From: Peptacetobacter hominis
Lineage (GTDB): Bacteria > Bacillota > Clostridia > Peptostreptococcales > Peptostreptococcaceae
DNA length: 64,000 nucleotides
Assembly: GCF_006861675.1 (NCBI RefSeq)
Contig: NZ_SGJB01000005.1
Span: 62,001 to 126,000, forward strand
Direction: 5' to 3'
How positions within the stretch are numbered: position 1 is the first letter of the stretch; each line of letters starts with the position of its first letter. This document shows positions 7,683-17,360 of the stretch, one piece after another. Position numbers and translations under genes: made by a program. The notes under the pieces are model-generated. The model searched no databases and was not told the DNA's origin. It was given only the letters and a program-made list of their open reading frames with translations.

Positions 7683-9447
7683 ATTTAAGATTTAATATTT
7701 CAGCTATATCATTTGCTGTAAGTTCTGGAGTCATATGATATTCCTGATATAGTTTTTCTGCAGGAACTCTATCTGTAAATCTTCTCTTCGCTCCAAAGTT
7801 AAGTACTTTTATATTATCTTTTGAAAAATATGCAGCTACTTTTTCTCCATATCCTCCCTCAAGTACACCTTCTTCAAGTGTCACCACAAGTTCATGATTT
7901 TCTTTTATACAATTCATTAACTCGTTATCTATTCCATTTATATATACTGGATTTACAATAGTTGTCGACATATTGTATCTTCTATCGAGTTCTTCACTTA
8001 TTTTTTCTCCAAGTTCGATAGTACTGCCAACTGCAACTATGCATACTTTATTTCCTTCTTTGATAACTTTTGATTTATTTATCCCAGTAAATACAAATTC
8101 TGAATCTTCCATATGTATAACTTTTGAAGGAACTCTTATAACAACCGGATATTTATCCTGTTCTATCGCCCAATCACACATTGAAATATATTCCTCTACA
8201 GTTGCCGGTGCCATATGGACAATCTCCGGTATACTTCCTAAAAGTGCAATATCAAATATTCCAAGATGTGTCTTGTCAGCACCACTTATTCCTCCACCAA
8301 ATACCAGTATTACAGCCGGATTTCTATTGAGTGCAAGATCCTGTGATATCTGATCATATGCTCTTTGTATAAATGAACTATGTATTCCAAGAACCGGTTT
8401 TGCTCCTGCAGATGCAAGTCCTGACGCGTATGCGACTGCATGCTCCTCTGCTATACCCGTGTCAGTGAACTGATTTTCAAAACTTCTTACTTTCTTTGTA
8501 AACCCGCTTGTCATAGGTGTTGCCGGAGTTATTGCTATTACTGAACTATCATTTTTCATTTTTTCAAGTATATATTTCTCTGTTATAGACGCATAATTTT
8601 CCTCATTTGAAATATTCAGAGGTTTTCCTGTTTTTCTATCAAACGGAGAATTAAAATGCCATTTTTCCTTTTCAACTTCTGCAAATTCAAGACCTTTTCC
8701 TTTCTGTGTACATATATGTACAACAACAGGTCTATCAGTATCCTTCACTTTTTCTAAAACATTTATCATGCTTTCTATATCATTTCCATCTTTTACAAAT
8801 GTATAATCAAGTCCGAATGATTTAAATATATTGCACTCTGATTTCCCATCGGTTTCTCTAAGCATCTTCAGATTTTTATATATTCCACCCTGGTTTTCAG
8901 CTATACTCATATCGTTATCATTGAATATTATTATAAGATTACTATTTAGCTCAGCTGCATTGTTAAGACCCTCAAGCGCTTCTCCTCCACTAAGTGAACC
9001 ATCTCCAATAACAGCAATTACATTGTGTTTTTCGCCCTTTAAATCCCTTGCTTTTACAAGTCCACAGGCAAGACTTACAGATGTTGAAGTATGTCCAACT
9101 GAAAATATATCGTGATTGCTCTCATATTTTGAAGTAAATCCACTTATGCTATTGTATTTTTCTGGGTCTGTAAATCCATATTTTCTTCCTGTAAGTATCT
9201 TATGAGTATAGCACTGATGAGATACATCAAATACTATCTTGTCTTTTGGTGAATTAAAAACATAATGCATCGCTATTGTAGCTTCAACTATCCCAAGGTT
9301 TGGCCCTACATGTCCACCTGTTTTACTTAATTTATCTATAAGTACATCTCTTATTTCTTCCGAAAGTATATTCATATCTTCAATAGAAAGTTTCTTTAAA
9401 TCCGATGGATAATCTACTTTATCCAGAATTTTATAATTTTGATTCAT
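7681..9447 (-). CDS. 1-deoxy-D-xylulose-5-phosphate synthase-like enzyme (short form)
   Basis: A 588-residue thiamine-diphosphate enzyme of the DXS/transketolase family. Visible motifs are GHTSTSVSLACGL (residue 117 on), the ThDP site GDGSLSGGEALEGLN near 148, NDNDMSIAENQGG near 177, and the glutamate loop IAEEHAVAYASGLA near 338. Canonical DXS makes DXP from pyruvate and glyceraldehyde 3-phosphate for isoprenoids and thiamine. This protein is 30-40 residues shorter than usual. Where canonical DXS has DRAG and YPRG segments with conserved arginines, it has FGGG and RVPSK, although Tyr (QRAYDQ), Asp and His (GADKTHLG) remain. It could be a diverged paralogue rather than the housekeeping DXS. 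It starts at ATG after AAGGAGG. Confidence 0.72.
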   Translation of the reverse strand: MNQNYKILDKVDYPSDLKKLSIEDMNILSEEIRDVLIDKLSKTGGHVGPNLGIVEATIAMHYVFNSPKDKIVFDVSHQCYTHKILTGRKYGFTDPEKYNSISGFTSKYESNHDIFSVGHTSTSVSLACGLVKARDLKGEKHNVIAVIGDGSLSGGEALEGLNNAAELNSNLIIIFNDNDMSIAENQGGIYKNLKMLRETDGKSECNIFKSFGLDYTFVKDGNDIESMINVLEKVKDTDRPVVVHICTQKGKGLEFAEVEKEKWHFNSPFDRKTGKPLNISNEENYASITEKYILEKMKNDSSVIAITPATPMTSGFTKKVRSFENQFTDTGIAEEHAVAYASGLASAGAKPVLGIHSSFIQRAYDQISQDLALNRNPAVILVFGGGISGADKTHLGIFDIALLGSIPEIVHMAPATVEEYISMCDWAIEQDKYPVVIRVPSKVIHMEDSEFVFTGINKSKVIKEGNKVCIVAVGSTIELGEKISEELDRRYNMSTTIVNPVYINGIDNELMNCIKENHELVVTLEEGVLEGGYGEKVAAYFSKDNIKVLNFGAKRRFTDRVPAEKLYQEYHMTPELTANDIAEILNLK

Positions 9448-9507
9448 CTGATTTCCTCCTTATATAGTCAAATAATTTTATTGTTTAATTTTCTCAATAA
9501 ATTTATT

Positions 9508-11118
9508 TTACCATACTGCTACATGTCCATCACATCTTTTTTCTGTAGCACAAATATACCCGCCATTTTTATTCTTCATTATAATTTGTCCTCTTCCCAT
9601 TGTAATTTTATTTTCTACAACTTTTACATCATGATTTCTTTTTATAAGTCCATCTATAACATTCTGAGGCATATCGCTTTCAACCTCGATTCTCATACCA
9701 TCTATCCATTGCCATCTAGGAGCATCCAAAGCTTCCTGTGGATTCATATTGTAGTCGATTAAATTTGTAATTACCTGGAACTGTCCCTGTGGCTGCATAA
9801 ATGCACCCATTACTCCAAAAGGCCCGATAGCCTCACCATCTTTAAGTATAAATCCCGGTATTATTGTGTGATATGGCTTTTTAAACGGCTTTACAAAATT
9901 GTCGTGTTCAGGATCTGTGCTGAAATTATTTGCCCTGTTGTGAAGAGCTATTCCAGTTTCCGGAACTACAAGTCCTGATCCAAAATTCATATAGTTGCTC
10001 TGTATGTGTGATACCATATTTCCGTCTTTGTCTGCTGTACATAGATACACTGTTCCACCGCAGAAAGGTTCTCCAGATTTAGGATATATCGCATTTTCAG
10101 ATATAAGTTTTCTTCTCTCTGATGCATAATTTTTATTGAGCATTGCCTCTACTGACACAGTCATTTCATTCTTATCTGTTACATATTTTTTAGAATCAGA
10201 AAAAGCCAGTTTCATTGACTCTATCATTCTATGTATATTTATATCAGTATCTCTTTCATTTCCGGTTTCAAAACCCTCCATTATATTAAGAGCCATAAGA
10301 ACTGTTATCCCATGTCCATTTGGAGGAAGTTCTGATATAGTATAGCCTCTATAATCTGTTTTTATAGGTTCAACCCATTCAGGTCTGAATTTTTCAAGAT
10401 CTGACTTTCTTATCGCTCCGTTGTATCTTCTACTGAAAGAATCTATCTTATCAGCCAAGTCTCCTCTATAAAAACTTTCACAGTTTGTTTTTGCAAGTTC
10501 TCTAAGAGTTTCAGCCTGTTCTTTACATTTAAACATATCTCCAGCCTCTGGACATTTTCCATCTGGAGCAAATACTCTGAACCATTCTTCAAATTCTTCA
10601 GTCTTAAATTCTTTACTATATATGTCAAATGATTCTCTCCAAAGCTTGGCTACATTCGGATATATTATATATCCGTTTTCAGCATAGTCAATTGCAGGTT
10701 TCAGACATTCTTCAAGACTCAGCTTTCCAAATTTTCTATTCAATTCCCCCCACGATGCCGGAATTCCTGGAACTGTTACTGCATCAAAACCATAAAGAGG
10801 CATTTTATCCATATCTTTATAGTTTTCGGACTTCATAAGCTCAGGAGCAAATCCACTTGAATTAAGAGCATAAAGTTTCTTTTCACTTTCTATCCATACC
10901 TGTGAATATGCATCTCCACCTATGCCATTACTAGTAGGCTCTACAACTGAAAGTGCAGCAGCAGTAGCAACCGCTGCATCTACTGCATTTCCTCCTTTTT
11001 TTATCATATCAAGCCCTGCCTGAGCTGCGAGCGGATTTGATGTTGCCACAGCACCTCTTGGAGCATACATAACATTCCTGATTGAAGGATATCTATTTTC
11101 AAGTACATTAAAATTCAT
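9508..11118 (-). CDS. Gamma-glutamyltransferase family protein (YwrD-like)
   Basis: A 536-residue Ntn-hydrolase. The heavy-chain part begins 'GAVATSNPLAAQAGLDMIKKGGNAVDAAVATAAAL'. The expected autoprocessing threonine is in CGGTVYLCTADKDGNMVS near residue 359, followed by the light chain with IQSNYMNFGSG and 'GPFGVMGAFMQPQGQ'. Such enzymes cleave or transfer gamma-glutamyl groups, for example from glutathione. There is no signal peptide, so it is probably cytoplasmic, unlike secreted GGT. An ATG at 11139 would add seven residues, but the ATG at 11118 follows GAGGTGA and is preferred. It lies 60 bases upstream of the DXS-like gene on the same strand with no hairpin between, so the two may be cotranscribed. 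Confidence 0.85.
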   Translation of the reverse strand: MNFNVLENRYPSIRNVMYAPRGAVATSNPLAAQAGLDMIKKGGNAVDAAVATAAALSVVEPTSNGIGGDAYSQVWIESEKKLYALNSSGFAPELMKSENYKDMDKMPLYGFDAVTVPGIPASWGELNRKFGKLSLEECLKPAIDYAENGYIIYPNVAKLWRESFDIYSKEFKTEEFEEWFRVFAPDGKCPEAGDMFKCKEQAETLRELAKTNCESFYRGDLADKIDSFSRRYNGAIRKSDLEKFRPEWVEPIKTDYRGYTISELPPNGHGITVLMALNIMEGFETGNERDTDINIHRMIESMKLAFSDSKKYVTDKNEMTVSVEAMLNKNYASERRKLISENAIYPKSGEPFCGGTVYLCTADKDGNMVSHIQSNYMNFGSGLVVPETGIALHNRANNFSTDPEHDNFVKPFKKPYHTIIPGFILKDGEAIGPFGVMGAFMQPQGQFQVITNLIDYNMNPQEALDAPRWQWIDGMRIEVESDMPQNVIDGLIKRNHDVKVVENKITMGRGQIIMKNKNGGYICATEKRCDGHVAVW

Positions 11119-11318
11119 CACTTTCACCTCTTTACACATATTTATTTTAGTATTCTATAACTTATTTATAATATCCTTTTATACGCATACTTAAAACTTA
11201 ATCAATATTATAATTATTTGATAATATTTAATTAAATTCCTTTGACTTATACCATCCTTTTTCATTATAATAAGATTGTGGCTATATATTTATTGATATT
11301 TTTTGAAAGGAGGATAAT

Positions 11319-12482
11319 ATGGCGGATTTAGATAAAAAGGATTTTTCTACCTCAAAAAATCCATTTAAACGATTTGCTGCATTTTGTGCTGAACACAAAA
11401 AAGGTTGTTTTGCATTTCTTGTAGTGGTAATCGTACTTGGTTTTATGTTTGGTACTGATTATATTAGAAGAAACAAAGAGGCGGAGGAAGTTCGGAAGAA
11501 ATACGAACTTTATAAGGTACCTGAATATCAGAAGGTAGATATAAGTGGTATGGTTACTCCAAAAGAAAGTAAGCAGTATGCATATCCTGAAGATAATTCA
11601 CTTAGTGATGTAAGTGTAGAAAACGGCCAGGAAGTAAATGCCGGAGATTTACTTTTTACAACTAAGGACAATTCAGTTGTAGATCAGATAAACAGTCTTA
11701 AATCTCAGCTTTCAAGCCTTAATTCTCAGAAGGTCACTGCAAGCAAGAACAACTCTGATGCTTCTGTAATAGCATCTATAAACTCTCAGATATCTTCTGT
11801 TGAATCTCAGATATCTTCTCTGAACAGCAGAGCCTATGTTAAGAATACAGCTCCTTTTGCTGGAAAAGTTTATATAAATGACCAGAATTCAGAAGATATG
11901 TCAAAATCATTTATATCTCTTGTAAGCAATGAGTTCTATATGAAGGGATATGTAAGTGAAAATGATCTTTCTAAAATTCAGATAGACCAGACTGTAAGTC
12001 TTAAAGTTGGTCCTACTTCTGAAAAAATGACTGGTAGAGTAAGCTTTGTATCTGACAGACCTACATCAGACAAAACAAAAGATATGAAAGAAAATCTTTC
12101 ATACTATGATGTTTATGTAACATTTGAAAAACAGGAAAATCTTGTAAACGGCTATCATGTAGCTGCAGATTTAGAAATAGTTTCAAATGAATATACTGTA
12201 CCTTCAACTGCTGTAATAAAAAACGGCAGCGAAGCATATGTAATGAAAAATCTTGACGGAATACTTAAAAAACAGACTGTAACAATTGTTAAAGAAGCTA
12301 AAAATACAGTTACAATTTCCGCAAACCTTGAACCTGGAGACCAGATACTTAAAGCTCCGGACAAGACTATGAAAGAAGGGGATACAATCCCTAAAGAAGC
12401 TCTTAAAGATAAATCTACAAAAGTAGATTCTGAAGATCTTAAAATACCGGACGTTGACGGAAATATAGAAGAAGATAAATAA
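11319..12482 (+). CDS. HlyD-like membrane-fusion / efflux adaptor protein
   Basis: A 387-residue protein with a short cytoplasmic N-terminus, one membrane anchor (about 29-48, AFLVVVIVLGFMFG), a biotinyl-lipoyl-like beta segment (PEDNSLSDVSVENGQEVNAGDLLF, 91-114), a Ser/Gln-rich coiled-coil hairpin (about 118-165) and beta-barrel domains ending in an acidic tail. This is the layout of HlyD/MacA/YknX adaptors that couple an ABC transporter to the outside. Unusually, no ABC ATPase or permease lies on either side. It starts at ATG after AAAGGAGG and ends at a strong hairpin, so it is a single-gene unit. Confidence 0.78.
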   Translation: MADLDKKDFSTSKNPFKRFAAFCAEHKKGCFAFLVVVIVLGFMFGTDYIRRNKEAEEVRKKYELYKVPEYQKVDISGMVTPKESKQYAYPEDNSLSDVSVENGQEVNAGDLLFTTKDNSVVDQINSLKSQLSSLNSQKVTASKNNSDASVIASINSQISSVESQISSLNSRAYVKNTAPFAGKVYINDQNSEDMSKSFISLVSNEFYMKGYVSENDLSKIQIDQTVSLKVGPTSEKMTGRVSFVSDRPTSDKTKDMKENLSYYDVYVTFEKQENLVNGYHVAADLEIVSNEYTVPSTAVIKNGSEAYVMKNLDGILKKQTVTIVKEAKNTVTISANLEPGDQILKAPDKTMKEGDTIPKEALKDKSTKVDSEDLKIPDVDGNIEEDK

Positions 12483-12483
12483 T

Positions 12484-12517
12484 AAAAAAAGTGTACCCTA
12501 AAGGGTACACTTTTTTT
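12484..12517. terminator. Bidirectional terminator
   Basis: GTGTACCC/GGGTACAC stem with TAAA loop, flanked by A7 and T7. It separates the plus-strand adaptor gene from the minus-strand EcsC-like gene. Confidence 0.85.
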
Positions 12518-13304
12518 ATCTGCTTTTATTAATTAAGAATCTTCTTTTGTACTTCATATCAGCATACTCTGAAATTTTCTTCAAATATACAGTGTTTGTA
12601 ATTCCACCGGCTATACCAACTACAGGTATCCCCTGTATAAATTTCATATAAAGCATTCCCTTTGATACAGACATAGCTGTACGCTTAATCTGAGAGCTTA
12701 TATCATCATCTGATACATAAACATCAGACTCCATAAATATATTTATACCATTATTATTGGAAATAAATGATTCTCCCTCGTCCATAGCAGTCTCTATTAG
12801 TTTCAGGATAAAAAATCTTTCATACTTACTTTCATATTCGTATCCATAACTCATCGCTATTTCATATATACTTTTTAAAAGCACTCCTGTAAATACAGGT
12901 ATATCTGGTATTCCTATTCCAAGAGCTCCCATACCAGCTCCTTCTATTCCCGATATAATCATATTTTTCTTTTTTGATTCTCCTGATTTTCTGGAAAACT
13001 GCTTTAGACTTTTTCTGTTGTTCTGTTCAGAGTGTATGTACTCATTATTTTCATATTCATACATATAATCATCTTTGTTATATGTCTTTTCTATTATAAT
13101 ATTTCCCTTTGTGAAAACAAGTTCAAATGCTTTTTCAAAAGCACGCTCAAGTGTGTTCCGAAGTTTTTCAGGTACTTTATCCTCCAGTAGACGATTAATG
13201 TATGATTCTTTTACATTTGTTCTTTTCTGAACCAACTTTCTTTCTTTTGATTCCAGTATTGTAAGTTCTCTTTTGACAGGATCAATATCTTTTCTGAAAA
13301 ACAT
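12516..13304 (-). CDS. EcsC family protein
   Basis: A 262-residue protein matching the EcsC family in its central part: 'GAGMGALGIGIPDIPVFTGVLLKSIYEIAMSYGYEY' (about 123-158), then 'ERFFILKLIETAM' and a C-terminal glycine-rich 'GIPVVGIAGGITNTVYLKKISEYA'. EcsC-family proteins accompany an ABC exporter in Bacillus; their biochemical role is not settled. The TTG at 13319 and the first ATG at 13310 overlap or abut the GGGAGG sequence, so the ATG at 13304, 7 bases after it, is chosen. It follows pyrC by 29 bases and is probably cotranscribed with it. Confidence 0.75.
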   Translation of the reverse strand: MFFRKDIDPVKRELTILESKERKLVQKRTNVKESYINRLLEDKVPEKLRNTLERAFEKAFELVFTKGNIIIEKTYNKDDYMYEYENNEYIHSEQNNRKSLKQFSRKSGESKKKNMIISGIEGAGMGALGIGIPDIPVFTGVLLKSIYEIAMSYGYEYESKYERFFILKLIETAMDEGESFISNNNGINIFMESDVYVSDDDISSQIKRTAMSVSKGMLYMKFIQGIPVVGIAGGITNTVYLKKISEYADMKYKRRFLINKSR

Positions 13305-13333
13305 ATCCATACCTCCCAAATATCCAGTACTCT

Positions 13334-14596
13334 TTATTTATCCATATATGCTATATTTCCCGCACATATTGTGTATTTTACCTTACCTGTAAGTTCCATT
13401 CCTGTAAAAGGAGTATTTTCAGCTTTTGAAGCATAATCTCCTGCTGTCCATTTTTCATCCGGATTGAAAATAACTATATCTGCAGGCATATCAGGTTCTA
13501 TGGATGCAGTTTTAAGATTATAAAGTTCCGCCGGTTTTACAGACATTTTCTCCATAAGTTTCATATATGAAAGGTGTCCTGGTTTTACAAGAGATGTTAT
13601 TCCAAGTGCAAGAGATGTTTCAAGCCCTATTATTCCACTTGGAGCATTTCTGAATTCCACATTCTTTTCTTCATTTGTATGAGGTGCATGATCTGTAGCT
13701 ATTATCTCTATTGTATCATCTTTTAGACCTTCTATTATTTTTTCTCTATCCCATTCAGTTCTAAGAGGTGGATTCATCTTTGCAAATGTACCGTGTTCTC
13801 TGACTGCTTCTTCTGTTAGTGTAAAATGGTGAGGAGATGCTTCTGCATAAACCCTTGCTCCATGTGATTTTGCAAATCTCACCATATCTACAGATACACC
13901 TGAACTTATATGTTGTATATCTACTTTTGCGCCTGTTTTTATAGCCATCATGCAGTCTCTTGCAACCATAACATCTTCTGCTGCATTTGAAGCTCCTGGA
14001 AGCCCCATTTCTTCAGATACTTTTCCTGCATTTACTCCAGGATTTCCTATAAGAGAAGGGTCCTCCTCATGGAAACTAAGTGGCACATCAAGCTCTTTCG
14101 CCATTTCCATAGCTTTCATAACAAGTGCTGTATCATTTATAGGAAGTCCATCATCTGTAAATCCAGGTGCACCGGCTTCTTTAAGAGCTTTCATATCTAC
14201 AAGCTCTTTTCCCATAAATCCTTTTGTTATTGCAGCTGCCTGAAGTACATTTATAGGAGCATTTTCAGCCTTATTCTGGACATATCTAAGCACTTCCTCG
14301 TTGTCCACAACAGGTTTAGTATTCGCCATACATACAACAGTTGTAAAACCACCTTTTGCAGCTGATGCAGCACCTGTCATTATATCTTCCTTATATTCAA
14401 ATCCCGGATCTCTGAAATGAACATGTACATCTATAAGACCTGGTGCAACTATCATTCCCTCTGCATCTATTATTTTTTCGTACCCATTTTCATCTATTTT
14501 TCCTATTTTTTCTATTTTACCCTCTTTTATGGCTATATCTACAACTTCATCTGTATTTGTAGCCGGGTTTATAAGTCTACCGTTTTTTATAAGCAT
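13334..14596 (-). CDS. pyrC: Dihydroorotase
   Basis: A 420-residue zinc amidohydrolase, third step of de novo pyrimidine synthesis, closing carbamoyl-aspartate to dihydroorotate. The metal ligands are visible: DVHVHFRDPGFEYKEDI (near 57-73), a histidine in 'PLSFHEED', H in 'VDIQHISSG', and the ATDHAPHT aspartate near 302. Length and motifs fit the class I (Bacillus PyrC) type. No other pyrimidine genes are adjacent, so the pathway genes are scattered or the enzyme is partly for salvage of orotate-type intermediates. ATG after GAAAGGA. Confidence 0.9.
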   Translation of the reverse strand: MLIKNGRLINPATNTDEVVDIAIKEGKIEKIGKIDENGYEKIIDAEGMIVAPGLIDVHVHFRDPGFEYKEDIMTGAASAAKGGFTTVVCMANTKPVVDNEEVLRYVQNKAENAPINVLQAAAITKGFMGKELVDMKALKEAGAPGFTDDGLPINDTALVMKAMEMAKELDVPLSFHEEDPSLIGNPGVNAGKVSEEMGLPGASNAAEDVMVARDCMMAIKTGAKVDIQHISSGVSVDMVRFAKSHGARVYAEASPHHFTLTEEAVREHGTFAKMNPPLRTEWDREKIIEGLKDDTIEIIATDHAPHTNEEKNVEFRNAPSGIIGLETSLALGITSLVKPGHLSYMKLMEKMSVKPAELYNLKTASIEPDMPADIVIFNPDEKWTAGDYASKAENTPFTGMELTGKVKYTICAGNIAYMDK

Positions 14597-14684
14597 AATA
14601 TTTTTCCTTTCTTCCCTTTCTATAACAATATATTTCTTATATTTATAATACTTTATTGAGAAGTTTATTTCAAGATAAGCAAAA

Positions 14685-14711
14685 GGACTGTATACATAGT
14701 GTATACAGTCC
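14685..14711 (-). terminator. Terminator after rubrerythrin gene
   Basis: Perfect 11-bp stem GGACTGTATAC/GTATACAGTCC with a five-base loop, followed by TTTTGCTT on the minus strand. Confidence 0.75.
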
Positions 14712-14735
14712 CTAAATATCTATAATTTAGATTTA

Positions 14736-15281
14736 TTATTTACCAAAGTATCTGTTTAATAATCCTAGGAATGCTTTACCGTGTCTAGCTTCGTCTTTAC
14801 ACATTTCATGAACTGTATCATGTATAGCATCTAATCCTAGTTCTTTAGCTCTCTTAGCTAATTTTAATTTTCCATCAGTAGCTCCGTACTCAGCGTCAAC
14901 TCTTAATTCAAGGTTTTTCTTAGTTGAAGTCTCAACAACTTCTCCTAGTAATTCAGCAAATTTTGCAGCATGCTCAGCTTCTTCGAAAGCTATTCTTTTG
15001 TAAGCTTCTGCTACTTCTGGGTATCCTTCTCTATCTGCCTGTCTAGACATTGCAAGATACATACCAACTTCTGTACATTCACCAGTGAAGTTTGCTCTTA
15101 ATCCTTCAACAACTTCCTCGTCAACACCTTTTGCAACACCTATTCTGTGCTCGTCAGCCCAAACTCTTTCTCCAGCCATTTCTTCGAATTTATCTGCACC
15201 TACTTTACATACTGGACACTCTGCTGGAGCAGTTTCTCCTTCATGTATATATCCACATACTGTACAAACCCATTTTTTCAT
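14736..15281 (-). CDS. Reverse rubrerythrin
   Basis: A 181-residue non-haem iron protein with the rubredoxin domain first (CTVCGY and CPVCKV, residues 5-24), then the ferritin-like di-iron domain (ligands in '[21 protein letters not shown]', '[16 protein letters not shown]' and '[15 protein letters not shown]'). This N-terminal placement of rubredoxin defines reverse rubrerythrins, which reduce hydrogen peroxide and O2 with NAD(P)H-derived electrons in anaerobic clostridia. The codon usage is more biased than in neighbours (many GAA, GCT, CTT), typical of strong expression. It is a single-gene unit with GGAGG before the ATG and its own terminator. A PerR site was looked for but not convincingly seen. 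Confidence 0.92.
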   Translation of the reverse strand: MKKWVCTVCGYIHEGETAPAECPVCKVGADKFEEMAGERVWADEHRIGVAKGVDEEVVEGLRANFTGECTEVGMYLAMSRQADREGYPEVAEAYKRIAFEEAEHAAKFAELLGEVVETSTKKNLELRVDAEYGATDGKLKLAKRAKELGLDAIHDTVHEMCKDEARHGKAFLGLLNRYFGK

Positions 15282-15353
15282 TGTAAAAATACCTCCTGAA
15301 ATTTAATTAGCCTTTAAGACCTTGTTTTCTAATCTTTATTAACCTTTACGACT

Positions 15354-15359
15354 ATTATA
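15354..15359 (-). promoter_or_regulatory. Possible -10 of rubrerythrin promoter
   Basis: TATAAT on the minus strand 73 bases before the ATG; the -35 region (TTTAAA, 16 bases away) is weak. Confidence 0.4.
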
Positions 15360-15479
15360 TACCCTATGAGTAATCTTTAAAACATATTTTAAAAATTTTT
15401 TATAAATATTTTTTCATTTTTTATTCACTCTCATACGATATTCTATATCAGAAATATTTTATGTATCTGAAATTTGAAT

Positions 15480-16352
15480 TTATGCTTTTTTTCTAAGAAA
15501 AGAAAGCTTGGTTTCTGCTGTTATAACTGATGCAAATATTATTATACTTCCTATTATCATTCTTGCAGTTATAGGCTCTGATAAAATTATTATCGAAAAT
15601 ATTGTACCAAATACAGCCTCTGTCGAAAGTATTATGGCAACACGTGTCCCATCGACCATTTTTGAACATATAGTCTGAAGAAGAAAACATAATGCTGTAC
15701 TAAATAGCGCCAGATAAACAATTCCCATATAACCGCCGATAGTAGATTCAAGACGTACTTCTCCCATAAAAATCTGAACTATGAATGATAAAACAAATGC
15801 AACTGTAAACTGCATTGCAGTAAGTGCCATTGGATTCTGGTTTTTTACAAATTCGCTTGTAAAGAAAATCTGAAAAGCAAAACCAAACGCACAAAGAAGT
15901 GTAAGTATATCACCTTTGTTTACAGAAAAATCTGCACTTAATGATAATATAGCTATACCTATTATAGCCATGAAACTACTTATAATACCAAATTTATCTA
16001 TTTTTCTCTTGTATAAAACAACTCCTATAAAAGGTACAATTACAACATTTACAGATGTAAGAAATGCATTTTTTGATGGTGTTGTATAGTTAAGCCCCAT
16101 AGTCTGAAGGAAAAATCCCGCAAAAAGACATATTCCAAGTATTATTCCTGATTTTATAAGTCCAGGTGTAAAATTTTCTTTAATTGGTTTAAAGAAAATT
16201 ATATTCATTACAAGAGCTGAAAGAAAAAATCTAAGTGTCATAATCTGAGATGTAGTAAGTCCACCATCAAGAGCTGCCCGTGTTGCAACAAATCCTCCAC
16301 CCCATATTATAGCCACAAGAAAAAGACCGATTTCTCCGATATACTTTTTCAA
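15480..16352 (-). CDS. EamA / DMT family transporter
   Basis: A 290-residue protein with ten predicted membrane helices arranged as two EamA repeats. The first begins 'LFLVAIIWGGGFVATRAALDGGLTTSQIMTLRFFLSAL' with the family's WGG and R-F helix-2 signature; the second repeat ends 'ALCFLLQTICSKMVDGTRVAIILSTEAVFGTIFSII' with the T/S-E-A-V-F pattern. Such proteins export amino acids or other metabolites. Start ATG follows AAGGAGG. It is divergent from a TetR regulator across about 340 bases, so that regulator may control it. Substrate unknown. Confidence 0.88.
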   Translation of the reverse strand: MKKYIGEIGLFLVAIIWGGGFVATRAALDGGLTTSQIMTLRFFLSALVMNIIFFKPIKENFTPGLIKSGIILGICLFAGFFLQTMGLNYTTPSKNAFLTSVNVVIVPFIGVVLYKRKIDKFGIISSFMAIIGIAILSLSADFSVNKGDILTLLCAFGFAFQIFFTSEFVKNQNPMALTAMQFTVAFVLSFIVQIFMGEVRLESTIGGYMGIVYLALFSTALCFLLQTICSKMVDGTRVAIILSTEAVFGTIFSIIILSEPITARMIIGSIIIFASVITAETKLSFLRKKA

Positions 16353-16695
16353 TATATCCCTCCTTGCTTAAATAAAATAGTTTTTTCTGTTTAATCACAT
16401 ATAAAAGTATATCATAATAATATATATTTTTCATCTCTACATATATTACGTTGTATATTTTTTATATTTAAAATATTTTGTAAAATTGTTTTTTAATAAT
16501 ATTTTTTTACCTCTGATATATTATTATATAAGGTATTATCGCGATAAATTTATATGTTTTTCATATACAATTATTATTCAGAATTTTCCAACTTATTATT
16601 TTTTACTACTTATTATCGTTTAATTTTGATATAATTACATAAACGTAAAAATAAGAGTTGTTCTCAAAATCAGAACTATTCTTTAGGAGGTAATT
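16353..16695. promoter_or_regulatory. Divergent intergenic region with candidate TetR operator
   Basis: A 343-base AT-rich region between the EamA exporter and the TetR gene. On the plus strand TATAAT occurs at 16630-16635, without a clear -35. Between it and the tetR ribosome site is an inverted repeat GTTCT-N7-AGAAC (16660-16676), a plausible autoregulatory site. Nothing else was recognised. Confidence 0.4.
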
Positions 16696-17352
16696 ATGAG
16701 CAGATATCCAAAAGGTCAGCATACGCTTAATACTATTGTTGAGTGTGCCAAAGAACTGTTCTATGAAAAGGGCTATTCTAAGACCACTATTCAGGAGATA
16801 TGCGATAGTGCTAATATTACATTAGGTAACTTCACATATTATTTCAATACAAAACGGGAGCTTCTAAGCAAGATATATTCAGATTATATAAAAGCTCTTG
16901 ATAAATTTGTTTTAGAGAATACTGATGAGTATCCGGATTTTTTCGATAAATTCCTTATTTCTGTATTTATATACAATTATAAGATACTTAACGATCCTAA
17001 AACAGCTGAATTCACAAAAGGTATAATCCTTAACGGTTCATTATTTGATGAGATATTCCTGAAAATGGATCCAGAAGAATTTACTTTCAGCTACAAAGCT
17101 CTTTTTAAGTCAGATTCTGAAAGAGAAGGAAGACTTATATACCTTGCTGATATAGGTATGAGAAAGGAATTTACTCTTTTCTATCTAAAGAACAAAGATG
17201 CTTTCAAATCTTCTCTTGATTTCTCAATAGAGATGTCTAGAATACTATGTAGAATATATAAAGCAAATGATGAAGAAATGCGGAAGAAGTTCTCAGATAA
17301 TGAAGATTTCTTAAATAGAATAAGACAATGTCCAATTTCTTTACTAGTATAA
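16696..17352 (+). CDS. TetR/AcrR family transcriptional regulator
   Basis: A 218-residue regulator with the typical N-terminal helix-turn-helix 'IVECAKELFYEKGYSKTTIQEICDSANITLGNFTYYFNTKRELL' (13-57) and an all-helical ligand/dimerisation domain without a recognisable effector signature. ATG 6 bases after AGGAGG. It is divergent from the EamA exporter and convergent with tyrS. The exporter is its most likely target besides its own gene; this is inference from position. Confidence 0.85.
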   Translation: MSRYPKGQHTLNTIVECAKELFYEKGYSKTTIQEICDSANITLGNFTYYFNTKRELLSKIYSDYIKALDKFVLENTDEYPDFFDKFLISVFIYNYKILNDPKTAEFTKGIILNGSLFDEIFLKMDPEEFTFSYKALFKSDSEREGRLIYLADIGMRKEFTLFYLKNKDAFKSSLDFSIEMSRILCRIYKANDEEMRKKFSDNEDFLNRIRQCPISLLV

Positions 17353-17360
17353 TTCGTATA

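Noticed and set aside
15282-15479. PerR box before rubrerythrin
   Set aside because: I looked for a TTATAATNATTATAA-like palindrome because rubrerythrin is often under PerR, but found none convincing.
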